A stretch of DNA of 64,000 nt from Burkholderiales bacterium PBB6 (GTDB lineage: Bacteria > Pseudomonadota > Gammaproteobacteria > Burkholderiales > Burkholderiaceae_C): contig NKIH01000009.1 in NCBI GenBank assembly GCA_002255925.1, positions 1 through 64,000 of the forward strand, given 5' to 3'. Position 1 is the first letter of the stretch, and each line of letters opens with the position of its first letter. Made by a program: the position numbers and the translations under genes. Positions 45,660 to 54,238 of the stretch are shown here, piece after piece. The notes below the pieces were generated by a model, which was not told where the DNA came from, did not search any database, and was given only the letters and a program-made list of their open reading frames with translations.

Positions 45660-46190
45660 ATGAAATTGACGCTGTCCAGCTTGATCTCCCGCACGCTTGG
45701 TCGCACCCTGCTGGTGGCGCCGGCGCTGACTGTGCTGCCTGCCCTGGCGCAGGTGCCGTCGGTCTATTACATCTGCCCCGGCAATGTGTTCACCAACACC
45801 ATTGGTGCCAAGGAAGCCGAGCAGCGCGGCTGCAAGGCCCGCGAAACCCAGCAGCCCACCACGGTGCCGGGCACCAAGCCCAAGCCGAGCACACCTTCGA
45901 GCACACCGCCGGCCTCCGGCCCGAGGCCGCCTGACGCCCGGGTGGACGCCGCCGAGCAGCGCGGCCGCGACACCGATGCCCGCCGCATCCTGGAGGCTGA
46001 ACTCCGCAAGGAAGAAGCCGCCCTGGAGGCCGCCAAGCGCGAGTACAACAACGGCGAGCCAGAGCGCCGCGGCGATGAGCGCAACGCCCAGAAATACCTC
46101 GACCGCGTCGCCGAACTCAAGGCCGCCGTGACCCGCAAGGAGGCTGATGTGGCCGCCATCAAGCGTGAAATCCAGAAGCTCGGTGGATGA
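45660..46190 (+). CDS. Small periplasmic coiled-coil protein of unknown function
   Basis: A 176-residue protein with a signal peptide (LGRTLLVAPALTVLPALA, cleavage near QVPSV). The start of the mature chain, VYYICPGNVFTNTIGAKEAEQRGC, has two Cys and resembles the short DUF4124-type segment. A Pro/Ser/Thr linker follows, and from about residue 95 a long charged helix (AEQRGRDTDARRILEAELRK onward) predicted as coiled coil. It lies between glnA and ntrB, and its stop overlaps the ntrB start (ATGA), so it is co-translated with the nitrogen sensor. Confidence 0.75.
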   Translation: MKLTLSSLISRTLGRTLLVAPALTVLPALAQVPSVYYICPGNVFTNTIGAKEAEQRGCKARETQQPTTVPGTKPKPSTPSSTPPASGPRPPDARVDAAEQRGRDTDARRILEAELRKEEAALEAAKREYNNGEPERRGDERNAQKYLDRVAELKAAVTRKEADVAAIKREIQKLGG

Positions 46191-47284
46191 TGCAATTCTC
46201 TGAACAAGCCGCCCCTGACGAAGTCCGGGCCTGGCAAGCCTTCGATCTGCTGGCCACGATGGTCGCTGTCGTTCAGCCCGATGGCACCTGCCTGTTCGCC
46301 AATGCGGTGCTCGAATCGGTCGTGGGGCTGTCTCGCCGCACGCTGGTCACCCGCACCTTGCCCGAGTGGTTCAGAGAGCCTTCAGCGCTGCTGGAAGCGA
46401 TTGATGCCGTGTCGCGCAATGAGTTCGCCACCCGCCGCTTTGAAGGCGCGCTGAGGCGTGCCGCGGTAGGCCACGCCGAGCCCTTGCCGGTGCACATCAT
46501 CGTCAGCCAGACCGAGCATTCGCACAGCCGCATCCTGGTCGAGATGATCGAGATCGAGCAGCAGACCCGGCAAGACCGCGAAGAGCGGGCGCTGGGCCAG
46601 GCGCAGGTCACCAAAGAGCTCATCCGCAACCTCGCACATGAGATCAAGAACCCGCTCGGCGGCATTCGAGGGGCGGCCCAATTGCTGGCCATGGATTTGC
46701 CCAGCCCCGAGCTGATCGAATACACCCAGGTGATCATCCACGAGGCGGACCGGCTGCAGACGCTGGTCGATCGCCTGCTGGCGCCGCACCGCAAGCCGCA
46801 TGTGGTGGGTGACGTGAACATCCATGAGGTCTGTGAGCGGGTGCGCTCGCTGGTGCTGGCCGAGCATTCGCGCGGCCTGCGCGTGGAGCGCGACTACGAC
46901 GCCTCGATCCCCGAGTTCCGCGGTGACCGCGAGCAGCTCATCCAGGCCGTGCTCAACATCGTTCACAACGCCTGCCAGGCCTTGAATGAGCGCATTGACG
47001 AGGGCGATGCCTGCATCACGCTGCGCACGCGGGTCTCGCGGCAAGTCACGATTGGCAAGCAACGGTTTCGACTGGCACTGGAATTGCATATCCAGGACAA
47101 CGGACCGGGCGTCCCCGACAGTTTGAGAGACCGTATCTTCTACCCGCTGGTGTCAGGGCGGGACGGTGGCTCAGGACTTGGGCTCACGCTGGCGCAGACA
47201 TTCGTGCAACAGCATCAGGGCACGATCGAATGCGACAGCGCGCCGGGACGCACGGTCTTCAAGATCGTGATTCCGTTGCCCTGA
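46187..47284 (+). CDS. ntrB: Nitrogen regulation sensor histidine kinase NtrB
   Basis: A 365-residue cytosolic kinase (GlnL). A PAS domain (about residues 15-125; LLATMVAVVQPDGTCLFANA) is followed by the H-box LIRNLAHEIKNPLGGIRGA with phosphorylated His151, then an HATPase_c domain with NIVHNACQAL (N box), DNGPGVPD (G1) and GGSGLGLTLAQ (G2). PII protein controls its kinase/phosphatase balance; it phosphorylates NtrC. It has no membrane segment. It is coupled to the preceding gene by ATGA and followed by ntrC after 16 bp. Confidence 0.94.
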   Translation: MMQFSEQAAPDEVRAWQAFDLLATMVAVVQPDGTCLFANAVLESVVGLSRRTLVTRTLPEWFREPSALLEAIDAVSRNEFATRRFEGALRRAAVGHAEPLPVHIIVSQTEHSHSRILVEMIEIEQQTRQDREERALGQAQVTKELIRNLAHEIKNPLGGIRGAAQLLAMDLPSPELIEYTQVIIHEADRLQTLVDRLLAPHRKPHVVGDVNIHEVCERVRSLVLAEHSRGLRVERDYDASIPEFRGDREQLIQAVLNIVHNACQALNERIDEGDACITLRTRVSRQVTIGKQRFRLALELHIQDNGPGVPDSLRDRIFYPLVSGRDGGSGLGLTLAQTFVQQHQGTIECDSAPGRTVFKIVIPLP

Positions 47285-47300
47285 CGCAAAAGTTGCCTGA

Positions 47301-48857
47301 ATGAAACCCATCTGGATCGTTGACGACGACCAATCCATCCGCTTCGTGCTTGAGAAGGCACTGGCCCGTGAGCAACTGCCGGTCCGCAGTTTCGCCAATC
47401 CGCGAGAAGTGCTTGCGGCGCTGGCAGACGACGAGCCGCAGGTCCTGGTCAGTGACATCCGCATGCCGGGTGGCTCGGGCCTCGACTTGCTGGCCAAGGT
47501 CAAGGAGCGCATCCCCGGCCTGCCGGTGATCATCATGACCGCCTACTCCGACCTGGACAGCGCGGTGTCGGCTTTCCAGGGCGGGGCGTTCGAGTACCTG
47601 CCCAAGCCGTTTGATCTGACCAAGGCCGTCGAGCTCATCCGCCGCGCGGTGGACGAGAGCCTGCGCGAAGAGGTCAATGACGAGCGCAACGCACCGGCCC
47701 CGGAAATCCTCGGCCAGGCGCCGGCCATGCAGGACGTGTTCCGTGCGATCGGCCGCTTGTCGCAAAGCAATGTCACGGTGCTGATCACCGGTGAGTCCGG
47801 CTCCGGCAAGGAGCTGGTGGCGCGTGCGCTGCATCGGCACAGCCCGCGTGGCGATCTGGGCAGCAACGGGCCCTTCATCGCGATCAACACCGCGGCCATT
47901 CCGAAAGACCTGCTGGAGTCCGAGTTGTTCGGCCATGAGCGCGGTGCCTTCACCGGCGCGCAAACCATGCGCCGCGGCCGCTTCGAGCAGGCTGACGGCG
48001 GCACGCTGTTCCTCGACGAAATCGGCGACATGCCGTTCGATCTGCAAACCCGCCTGCTGCGGGTGCTCTCAGACGGCCAGTTCTACCGCGTGGGCGGCCA
48101 CCAGCCGCTCAAGGCCAATGTGCGCGTCATCGCGGCCACCCACCAGAACCTGGAAGACCGTGTGCGGCAGGGTGTGTTCCGCGAAGACTTGTTCCACCGC
48201 CTGAACGTGATCCGGCTGCGCCTGCCGCCGCTGCGCGAGCGTTCTGACGACGTGCCGGCGCTGGCCAAGTTCTTCCTGCAGAAGAGCGCGAAGGACCTGG
48301 GCGTTGAGCCCAAGCGCATCACCGATGAAGCGCTGGAACTGCTCAAGACCTTCGAGTTCCCGGGCAATGTGCGCCAGCTGGAAAACGTCTGCCACTGGCT
48401 GACGGTGATGGCGCCGGCGCAGGTGATCGAGTCGAAAGATTTGCCGCCGGAGTTGCTGGCGGGCGGTGGGCCTGAGGTTCAGGAGCGCAACAGCCTGTCG
48501 GTGAACCTGCCGGGTGTGGCGCCGACGGTCGCTGTGGCCGCTGCAGTGGTGCCGGCCGCGGTCGCGCCCGTCGGACAACCCGCCGCCGTTGTCGTGGGTG
48601 CAACGGCCGCCGCGCCGTCGGCGTCGCCTGACGTCAGCGGCCCTTCGTGGCTGGTGGATCTGGAAGCTGAGGCGCGTCGCCTGCTGGAAGCTGGTGCGCC
48701 CGAGGTGTGGGATGTGCTGACCCGTCAGTTCGAGGCCCGCCTGATCCAGACCGCGCTCTACCTGACCCGCGGCCGCCGCATCGAGGCGGCGCAGAAGCTG
48801 GGCATCGGCCGCAACACCATCACCCGCAAGATCCAGGAACTGGACCTCGACGAGTGA
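47301..48857 (+). CDS. ntrC: Nitrogen regulation response regulator NtrC
   Basis: A 518-residue sigma-54 enhancer-binding protein. The receiver domain has DDD at 8-10, phosphoacceptor Asp52 (VSDIRMPGG) and the Lys in YLPKPF. The AAA+ domain has Walker A GESGSGKE, the sigma-54-contact loop GAFTGA, Walker B GTLFLDEIGDM. A Fis-type helix-turn-helix closes it (TRGRRIEAAQKLGIGRNTITRKI). Between AAA+ and Fis, roughly residues 395-450, lies an unusually long Val/Ala/Pro-rich linker. It should act on the 43906-43951 sites. Confidence 0.95.
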   Translation: MKPIWIVDDDQSIRFVLEKALAREQLPVRSFANPREVLAALADDEPQVLVSDIRMPGGSGLDLLAKVKERIPGLPVIIMTAYSDLDSAVSAFQGGAFEYLPKPFDLTKAVELIRRAVDESLREEVNDERNAPAPEILGQAPAMQDVFRAIGRLSQSNVTVLITGESGSGKELVARALHRHSPRGDLGSNGPFIAINTAAIPKDLLESELFGHERGAFTGAQTMRRGRFEQADGGTLFLDEIGDMPFDLQTRLLRVLSDGQFYRVGGHQPLKANVRVIAATHQNLEDRVRQGVFREDLFHRLNVIRLRLPPLRERSDDVPALAKFFLQKSAKDLGVEPKRITDEALELLKTFEFPGNVRQLENVCHWLTVMAPAQVIESKDLPPELLAGGGPEVQERNSLSVNLPGVAPTVAVAAAVVPAAVAPVGQPAAVVVGATAAAPSASPDVSGPSWLVDLEAEARRLLEAGAPEVWDVLTRQFEARLIQTALYLTRGRRIEAAQKLGIGRNTITRKIQELDLDE

Positions 48858-48864
48858 TCAGGCT

Positions 48865-48885
48865 CCGGGCGCACCTTGCGCCCGG
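48865..48885. terminator. GC-rich hairpin between convergent ntrC and exonuclease III genes
   Basis: CCGGGCGCA and TGCGCCCGG pair perfectly around CCT in the 45-bp space between the two stop codons. No T-run follows on either strand, so termination may be Rho-assisted. Confidence 0.45.
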
Positions 48886-48902
48886 ATCAAGCAAGCAACG
48901 CC

Positions 48903-49703
48903 TCAGCGGCTCAGCGTCACCAGCACGGGGGCGTGGTCGCTGGGGCGTTCGTTCTTGCGGGTCGGCTTGTCGACCTCGCAGCTCTGCACCGCGCCCACCA
49001 AGGCCTGGCTGACCAGGATGTGGTCGATGCGCAGGCCCTGGTTCTTGCGGAACGCCAGGTTGCGGTAATCCCACCAGCTCCAGATCTTCGGCGGCTGCTC
49101 GAACAGCCGGAACGCATCGCTCAGGCCCAGCCCCAGCAGTTGCTGGAAGTGCGCGCGTTCCTCGTCGGTGCAGTGGATCTGCCCGGCCCAGGCGATGGGG
49201 TCGTAGACATCCCGGTCGTCCGGGGCGATGTTGTAGTCGCCCATCAGCACCAGCTCGGGGTGGGCGGCCAGTTGCCCGCGCACCCATTCCCGCAGGGCCG
49301 TCAGCCAGCCCATCTTGTAGACGAACTTGTCGCTGTCAGGCGCCTGGCCGTTCGGGAAGTAGCCACCAATCACGCGGATACCGTTCACCGTGCCGGCAAT
49401 CACCCGGGCCTGCTCATCGGCAAAGTCTGGGATGTTGCGAACCACGTCGGTGGCCGGGCTGCGCGACAACAGCGCCACGCCGTTGTAGGTCTTCTGGCCA
49501 TGAAACACGACGTGGTAGCCGGCGGCTTCAATTTCGGCCTGTGGGAACTTGTCGTCGGTGAGCTTGGTTTCCTGCAGCACCAGCGCGTCCACCGGGTGGG
49601 CTTTCAGCCAGTCCAGCAGTTGGGGCAGGCGAACGCCCAGCGAATTGACGTTCCAGGTGGCGAGTTGCATGGAGGTGGTGATGTGGGTGGTGTTGTCAGA
49701 CAT
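48903..49703 (-). CDS. xth: Exodeoxyribonuclease III
   Basis: A 266-residue base-excision repair nuclease of the exonuclease III/AP endonuclease family. Motifs: ATWNVNSLGVRLPQLLDWL (metal-binding Asn), LQETKLTDD (catalytic Glu), VLMGDYNIAPDDRDVYDP (Asp and Asn), and SDHAPVLV (Asp-His). ATG 49703 overlaps the end of the DUF4337 gene by 8 bp; an inner ATG at 49670 (MQLATWN) would match the E. coli start more closely. Confidence 0.93.
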   Translation of the reverse strand: MSDNTTHITTSMQLATWNVNSLGVRLPQLLDWLKAHPVDALVLQETKLTDDKFPQAEIEAAGYHVVFHGQKTYNGVALLSRSPATDVVRNIPDFADEQARVIAGTVNGIRVIGGYFPNGQAPDSDKFVYKMGWLTALREWVRGQLAAHPELVLMGDYNIAPDDRDVYDPIAWAGQIHCTDEERAHFQQLLGLGLSDAFRLFEQPPKIWSWWDYRNLAFRKNQGLRIDHILVSQALVGAVQSCEVDKPTRKNERPSDHAPVLVTLSR

Positions 49704-50271
49704 GGAACCAGGCCAGCACGCCCACCACGATGCCCACGCCGCCGATGCCCACGGTGCCCCAGGCCATCCAGCGGCGCTTGGTCAGGAGGGCAATCGCAGC
49801 CATCGCGATCGAGATCTGCAGTGCCGTGGTTGCCTGCGCCCAGCGGTGATGCTGGTGCATCTGCTCATCCGACTGGTGGTCCCACTCGGTGGCGGCTTCT
49901 TCAAGGGCTTCGGCTTCCTTCTTGATCTCGGCCTTTTCACCCTTGTAGCGCTCGATTTCGGCCTGGTAAGTGGCCTTGCGGTCTTCAGGCACCAGCGCCA
50001 GTGCCAGTTCAGCCAGATTCTGCTTGCCGCTCTTGGCCTGGTAGTAATTCCACTTGTTCGAGGCCTCGGTCTTCTTGATGGCCGCGTTGTTCTTGTAGAG
50101 GCCGGCATTGGCCTGCGTGGCCCCACCCATGTACGAGAACAGCGCCCCAACCGTGGCGAGGATGGCCGTGATCACCGCCAGCTTGCCGGCCATGCCTTCC
50201 GGGTTGTGCTGGGCAGCGTGTTCAAGTTCGTGGTCGTGCGGGCCGTGCACGTGAAAACCATGGTCGGACAT
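49696..50271 (-). CDS. DUF4337 domain-containing membrane protein
   Basis: A 191-residue protein. A His-rich cytosolic N-terminus (FHVHGPHDHELEHAAQH) precedes a first membrane helix (LAVITAILATVGALFSYMGG). A long charged helical region follows (KKTEASNKWNYYQAKSGKQN, then EIERYKGEKAEIKKEAEALE; coiled coil), and two more membrane helices close it (residues about 148-188). This order is the DUF4337 plan. The function is unknown. ATG 50271 is chosen because it matches the family start. It is followed, with an 8-bp overlap, by the xth gene. Confidence 0.85.
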   Translation of the reverse strand: MSDHGFHVHGPHDHELEHAAQHNPEGMAGKLAVITAILATVGALFSYMGGATQANAGLYKNNAAIKKTEASNKWNYYQAKSGKQNLAELALALVPEDRKATYQAEIERYKGEKAEIKKEAEALEEAATEWDHQSDEQMHQHHRWAQATTALQISIAMAAIALLTKRRWMAWGTVGIGGVGIVVGVLAWFHV

Positions 50272-50275
50272 CGGT

Positions 50276-50803
50276 TCAGTTCCTTGCAGGGGTTCGTTGG
50301 TAGGTGACAAAGCTGAAGTGGAACGCATTGGGCGCAGCGGCCTGGTGACGTTCGCGGCTGGTTTCGGTGAAGCTGCCGTGCTCCCAGGCCGGGAAGAAGG
50401 CGTCGGCGGGCAGCGTCAGCTCGACCTCGGTGAGCACCAGCTCGTCGGCCAGGGGCAGGGCCGCCTGGTAGATCTGCTCACCGCCGATCACGAACACGCG
50501 AGGCGAAGTGCGGTCAGCGGCCGATAGGGCGTCTTCCACGCTGTGCGTGACGATGGCGCCCGGCCCATCGAAGCCAGCTTGGCGGGTGATGACGATGTTC
50601 TGGCGTCCTGGCAGCGGGCGAAACCGCGGCGGCAGCGAGTCCCAGGTCTTGCGGCCCATGATCACCGGGCAGCCCTGGGTCTGGCGCCGGAAATGCGCCA
50701 TGTCTTCAGGCAGGTGCCAGAGCAACTGGTTGTTCAGGCCGATGCCCCGGTCGCTGGCCAGGGCGGCGATCAAGGTCACACGGGGATTGGTGGAGGCAGG
50801 CAT
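50276..50803 (-). CDS. folA: Dihydrofolate reductase
   Basis: A 175-residue enzyme that regenerates tetrahydrofolate with NADPH. It has VTLIAALASDRGIGLNNQLLWHLPEDM (folate pocket with the catalytic acid), MGRKTWDSLP, QNIVITRQ and FVIGGEQIYQAAL. It lies 70 bp downstream of thyA on the same strand, the usual pairing because ThyA consumes methylenetetrahydrofolate and yields dihydrofolate. It ends 4 bp before the DUF4337 gene. Confidence 0.95.
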   Translation of the reverse strand: MPASTNPRVTLIAALASDRGIGLNNQLLWHLPEDMAHFRRQTQGCPVIMGRKTWDSLPPRFRPLPGRQNIVITRQAGFDGPGAIVTHSVEDALSAADRTSPRVFVIGGEQIYQAALPLADELVLTEVELTLPADAFFPAWEHGSFTETSRERHQAAAPNAFHFSFVTYQRTPARN

Positions 50804-50873
50804 GGCGCCATTGTCGCCTCGTCCGAACGAGGGGCCGAGTGCCTCACACTGCCGATGCGCGTTGGCGTGTTGG

Positions 50874-51704
50874 TCAGACGGCCACCGGCGCCTTGATCGG
50901 CGCGTGGTGCTGGTACTCGAGCACTTCGAAGTCCTCGAAGACGTAGTCAAAGATCGAATCCGGCTTGCGCTTGATGTTCAGCACCGGGTAGGGGTGCGGG
51001 GCGCGCGCCAGCTGGGTCTCCACCTGCTCGAAGTGGTTGTTGTAGAGGTGGCAGTCGCCGCCGGTCCAGATGAAATCGCCGACGTCCAGATCGCACTGCT
51101 GGGCCAGCATGTGGGTCAGCAGCGCGTAGCTGGCGATGTTGAAGGGCACGCCCAGGAAGATGTCGGCGCTGCGCTGGTAGAGCTGGCAGCTCAGCTTGCC
51201 ACGGCTACCGGCCTCGGTGGGCGGCGCCACATAGAACTGGAAGAAGGCGTGGCAGGGCATCAGCGCCATCTGGTCGAGCTCGGCCACGTTCCAGGCGCTG
51301 ACGATGATGCGGCGCGAATCCGGGTTGGTCTTGAGCTGCTTCACGACCTCGCTGATCTGGTCGATGTGGCCGCCGTCGGGCTTGGGCCAGTTGCGCCACT
51401 GCACGCCGTACACCGGCCCCAGGCTGCCGTCTTCACGGGCCCATTCGTCCCAGATGGTGCAGCCGTTGTCCTGCAGCCATTTCACGTTGGAATCGCCACG
51501 CAGGAACCACAGCAGCTCCACGATCACGGCCTTCAGGAAGACCTTCTTGGTCGTGACGAGGGGGAAGCCTTCGTTCAGATCGAAGCGCATCTGGTGGCCG
51601 AACACGCTGCGCGTGCCGGTGCCGGTGCGGTCACCCTTGGCCACGCCATGCTCGTAGACATGGCGCATGAAGTCTTCGTATTGCGAGCGTACTGGGCGGG
51701 TCAC
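50874..51704 (-). CDS. thyA: Thymidylate synthase
   Basis: A 276-residue enzyme converting dUMP to dTMP. The start is taken as GTG 51704 because the protein then begins [20 protein letters not shown], the typical N-terminus; the first ATG (51668) would lose 12 conserved residues. [19 protein letters not shown], the catalytic Cys in [32 protein letters not shown] and GDCHLYNNH are all present. Confidence 0.95.
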   Translation of the reverse strand: MTRPVRSQYEDFMRHVYEHGVAKGDRTGTGTRSVFGHQMRFDLNEGFPLVTTKKVFLKAVIVELLWFLRGDSNVKWLQDNGCTIWDEWAREDGSLGPVYGVQWRNWPKPDGGHIDQISEVVKQLKTNPDSRRIIVSAWNVAELDQMALMPCHAFFQFYVAPPTEAGSRGKLSCQLYQRSADIFLGVPFNIASYALLTHMLAQQCDLDVGDFIWTGGDCHLYNNHFEQVETQLARAPHPYPVLNIKRKPDSIFDYVFEDFEVLEYQHHAPIKAPVAV

Positions 51705-51765
51705 GGTGGGCGGCTGGGTTGGGTCTGGAAGGCGGGGCAGCGGCGCTGCCTCCGGAGGTTCGCAA

Positions 51766-53589
51766 TTATCCCTGCGTTGGCGCGCTGGTGATGGCGGGCA
51801 TGGGCAGGCCGGTCTGGAACTGCATCGCGGCCAGACGGGCGTACAGCCCGCCGCGGGCCACGAGTTCGGCATGTGTGCCTTCTTCGACGATGCGGCCCTG
51901 GTCAAGCACCACGATGCGGTCAGCGCGCTGCACCGTGGCCAGCCGGTGGGCAATGACCAGGGTGGTGCGGTCCTTCATCGCGGTTTCCAGTGCGGCCTGC
52001 ACCATGTGCTCGCTCTCTGCGTCGAGTGCGCTGGTGGCTTCGTCGAGCAAGAGCAGCGGCGGGTTCTTCAGCATGGCGCGGGCGATGCTGATGCGCTGGC
52101 GCTGCCCGCCCGACAACCGCACGCCACGCTCGCCGAGGAAGCTGTCGTAGCCGCCGGGCAGGGCCAGGATGAAGTCGTGCGCATAGGCGGCCTTGGCGGC
52201 GGCGATGACTTCGGCGTCGGACGCTTCGGGGCGGCCGTAGCGGATGTTTTCCAGCGCGCTCGCCGAGAAAATCACGCTGTCCTGCGGCACGATGCCGATG
52301 CGTTGCCGCAAGGCATGCATGTCGGCCTGGCGCACATCCACGCCGTCGACCGTGATCTGGCCATGCTGGGTGTCATAGAGGCGCAGCAGCAGTTGCAGCA
52401 CGGTGGACTTGCCGGCGCCGCTCGGGCCAACCAGTGCCACCGTTTCACCAGCCTTGATGTTCAGCGACAGCGACTGCAAGGCCGGCTGACCGGGGCGCGA
52501 CGGGTAGGTGAAGTTCACCTCCAACAGGCTCACCTCGGAGCCACCGTTGGCTGGCGGCAGCGCCACCGGGTGCGTTGGGTTGGTCACCGGTGATTCGGCA
52601 TGCAGCAACTCCATCAGGCGCTCGGTTGCGCCGGCTGCGCGCAGCAGGTCGCCATAGACCTCGGAGAGCACGGCCACCGAACTCACCAGCACGGCCACGT
52701 ACAGCACGGTCTGGCCCAGGTGGCCGGCGGTGATGTCCCCACTCAGCACGGCCTGCGTGCCCTGGTACAGGCCCCACAGCAGCGCGCCGAAGGTGGCGGT
52801 GATGATGAAGGCCACCAGCACCGCACGGATGCGGGTGCGCTTGCGGGCGGTGTCGAAGGCGCTTTCGGTGCTGGCATCGAAGCGGCGGGCCTCGGCGCCT
52901 TCCTGGGTGTAGCTCTGCACCACGGGCACGGCGTTCAGCACTTCGCTGGCAATCGCGCTGGCGTCGGCCACGCGGTCCTGGCTGGCGCGGCTGAGCTTGC
53001 GCACCCTGCGCCCGAAATACACGGCCGGCAGCACCACCAGCACCAGCATGCCCAGCACCTGCAGCATCACCCGCGGGTTCGTGATCACCAGCATCAACAG
53101 CGCGCCCGAGCCCATCACGGCATTGCGCAGGCCCATGCTGAGTGATGAGCCAACGACCGTCTGCACCAGCGTCGTGTCGGTGGTCAGGCGGCTCAGCACT
53201 TCGCCGGTGGCGGTGGTCTCGAAGAACTCGGGGCTTTGGCGGATGACGTGGGCGTACACGGCGTTGCGCAGGTCGGCGGTGACGCGCTCACCCAGCCAGC
53301 TGACCATGTAGAACCGCGACGCCGAAAACACGCCCAGCGCGGCACCCACGGCAAACAGGGCGCCGAAATGCTCGCGCAGGCCCATGACACGCTGACCAGG
53401 GTCAGCAGCCACCAGGCCCTGGTCGATCAGGCTCTTGAGCGCCGCCGGCAAGACGAGCGTGGCCACGGCGGCCAGCACCATGAACAGCACGGCCAGGGCG
53501 ATGCGACCGCGATAGGGCCGCAGGAACGGCGACAGGCCGGACAGCGAGCGTGGCGTGGCAGCGGCGGGCCGCTCAGTGTTTTTGGACAT
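51766..53589 (-). CDS. ABC transporter, fused permease and ATPase (MsbA/LmrA-like exporter)
   Basis: A 607-residue half-transporter that should work as a homodimer. Six membrane helices occupy residues about 30-320 (from [21 protein letters not shown]), then the ATPase: Walker [11 protein letters not shown]-loop [18 protein letters not shown], signature LSGGQRQR, Walker [14 protein letters not shown]-loop VIAHRL. Likely cargo is lipid or drugs, by family. ATG 53589 is used. It is divergent from the marR-efflux operon, with which it shares the 136-bp operator region, so MarR could also affect it. Confidence 0.9.
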   Translation of the reverse strand: MSKNTERPAAATPRSLSGLSPFLRPYRGRIALAVLFMVLAAVATLVLPAALKSLIDQGLVAADPGQRVMGLREHFGALFAVGAALGVFSASRFYMVSWLGERVTADLRNAVYAHVIRQSPEFFETTATGEVLSRLTTDTTLVQTVVGSSLSMGLRNAVMGSGALLMLVITNPRVMLQVLGMLVLVVLPAVYFGRRVRKLSRASQDRVADASAIASEVLNAVPVVQSYTQEGAEARRFDASTESAFDTARKRTRIRAVLVAFIITATFGALLWGLYQGTQAVLSGDITAGHLGQTVLYVAVLVSSVAVLSEVYGDLLRAAGATERLMELLHAESPVTNPTHPVALPPANGGSEVSLLEVNFTYPSRPGQPALQSLSLNIKAGETVALVGPSGAGKSTVLQLLLRLYDTQHGQITVDGVDVRQADMHALRQRIGIVPQDSVIFSASALENIRYGRPEASDAEVIAAAKAAYAHDFILALPGGYDSFLGERGVRLSGGQRQRISIARAMLKNPPLLLLDEATSALDAESEHMVQAALETAMKDRTTLVIAHRLATVQRADRIVVLDQGRIVEEGTHAELVARGGLYARLAAMQFQTGLPMPAITSAPTQG

Positions 53590-53677
53590 GGGGTGTTGGC
53601 AAGGCGGGCAGGAGCAGTAACAGGGCAGTGTAGGCAAGGTGGGGCTGGCGGCGGTGCCTGCAAGCCCCCAGAAAATC

Positions 53678-53723
53678 ATAGGCTATTCAATTATTGTTCA
53701 AACAATCATTGCCTATGCAATTA
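53678..53723 (+). promoter_or_regulatory. Repeat-rich operator region in front of marR
   Basis: Two direct repeats GGCTATTCAATTA (53681-53693) and GCCTATGCAATTA (53711-53723) agree in 11 of 13 bases and start exactly 30 bp apart, about three helical turns. Between them lies the palindrome ATTGTT-CA-AACAAT (53693-53706). The stretch is AT-rich in a GC-rich genome and ends 2 bases before the marR ATG. It is a likely MarR binding region. Confidence 0.6.
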
Positions 53724-53725
53724 AT

Positions 53726-54238
53726 ATGGCGACCATGCCAAGCACGACCCCCAAGTCCGTCACCTTCTACCGGCCCGGTGAATACAGCCCGGAGGAGAGC
53801 GTGGGTTACCTGATGCGCCAGGTGTTGAGTTCAGTGGTCAATCAGGCCGATGCCCGCTTGGTCGATTGGGACCTCACGCATGCCCAGTGGTTGCCGCTGT
53901 TCAAGCTGCGCGCCGATGCCAGCCACACCGTGGCCAGCTTGGCGCGCACGCTGGACACCGACCCCGGCGCCATGACCCGCTCACTCGACCGCCTGGAAGC
54001 CAAGGGCTTGGTTGTGCGCGAGCGGTCCACCACCGATCGTCGCGTGGTGCACCTGCGCCTCACGACCGAGGGGCAGCGCGTGGCAGACCAGGTGCCCCCG
54101 GTGCTGGCCGGTGTGCTCAACGGCCACCTGGCCGGTTTCACGAAAGCCGAGTGGCAGACGCTGCTGCAACTGCTGACCCGCATGCTGGTCAACGGCGAAG
54201 CGATGCGCGCGTCCACCACCCCAACCACCAACGAATGA
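53726..54238 (+). CDS. MarR-family transcriptional regulator
   Basis: A 170-residue winged-helix dimer. The HTH reads LARTLDTDPGAMTRSLDRLEAKG and the wing LVVRERSTTDRRVVHLRLTTEGQ, the MarR D-x-R-D-R region in the form TTDRR. ATG 53726 is used (a second ATG lies 3 codons on). Its stop overlaps the nodT-type gene start (ATGA), so it controls, and is translated with, the efflux genes that follow. Confidence 0.93.
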   Translation: MATMPSTTPKSVTFYRPGEYSPEESVGYLMRQVLSSVVNQADARLVDWDLTHAQWLPLFKLRADASHTVASLARTLDTDPGAMTRSLDRLEAKGLVVRERSTTDRRVVHLRLTTEGQRVADQVPPVLAGVLNGHLAGFTKAEWQTLLQLLTRMLVNGEAMRASTTPTTNE

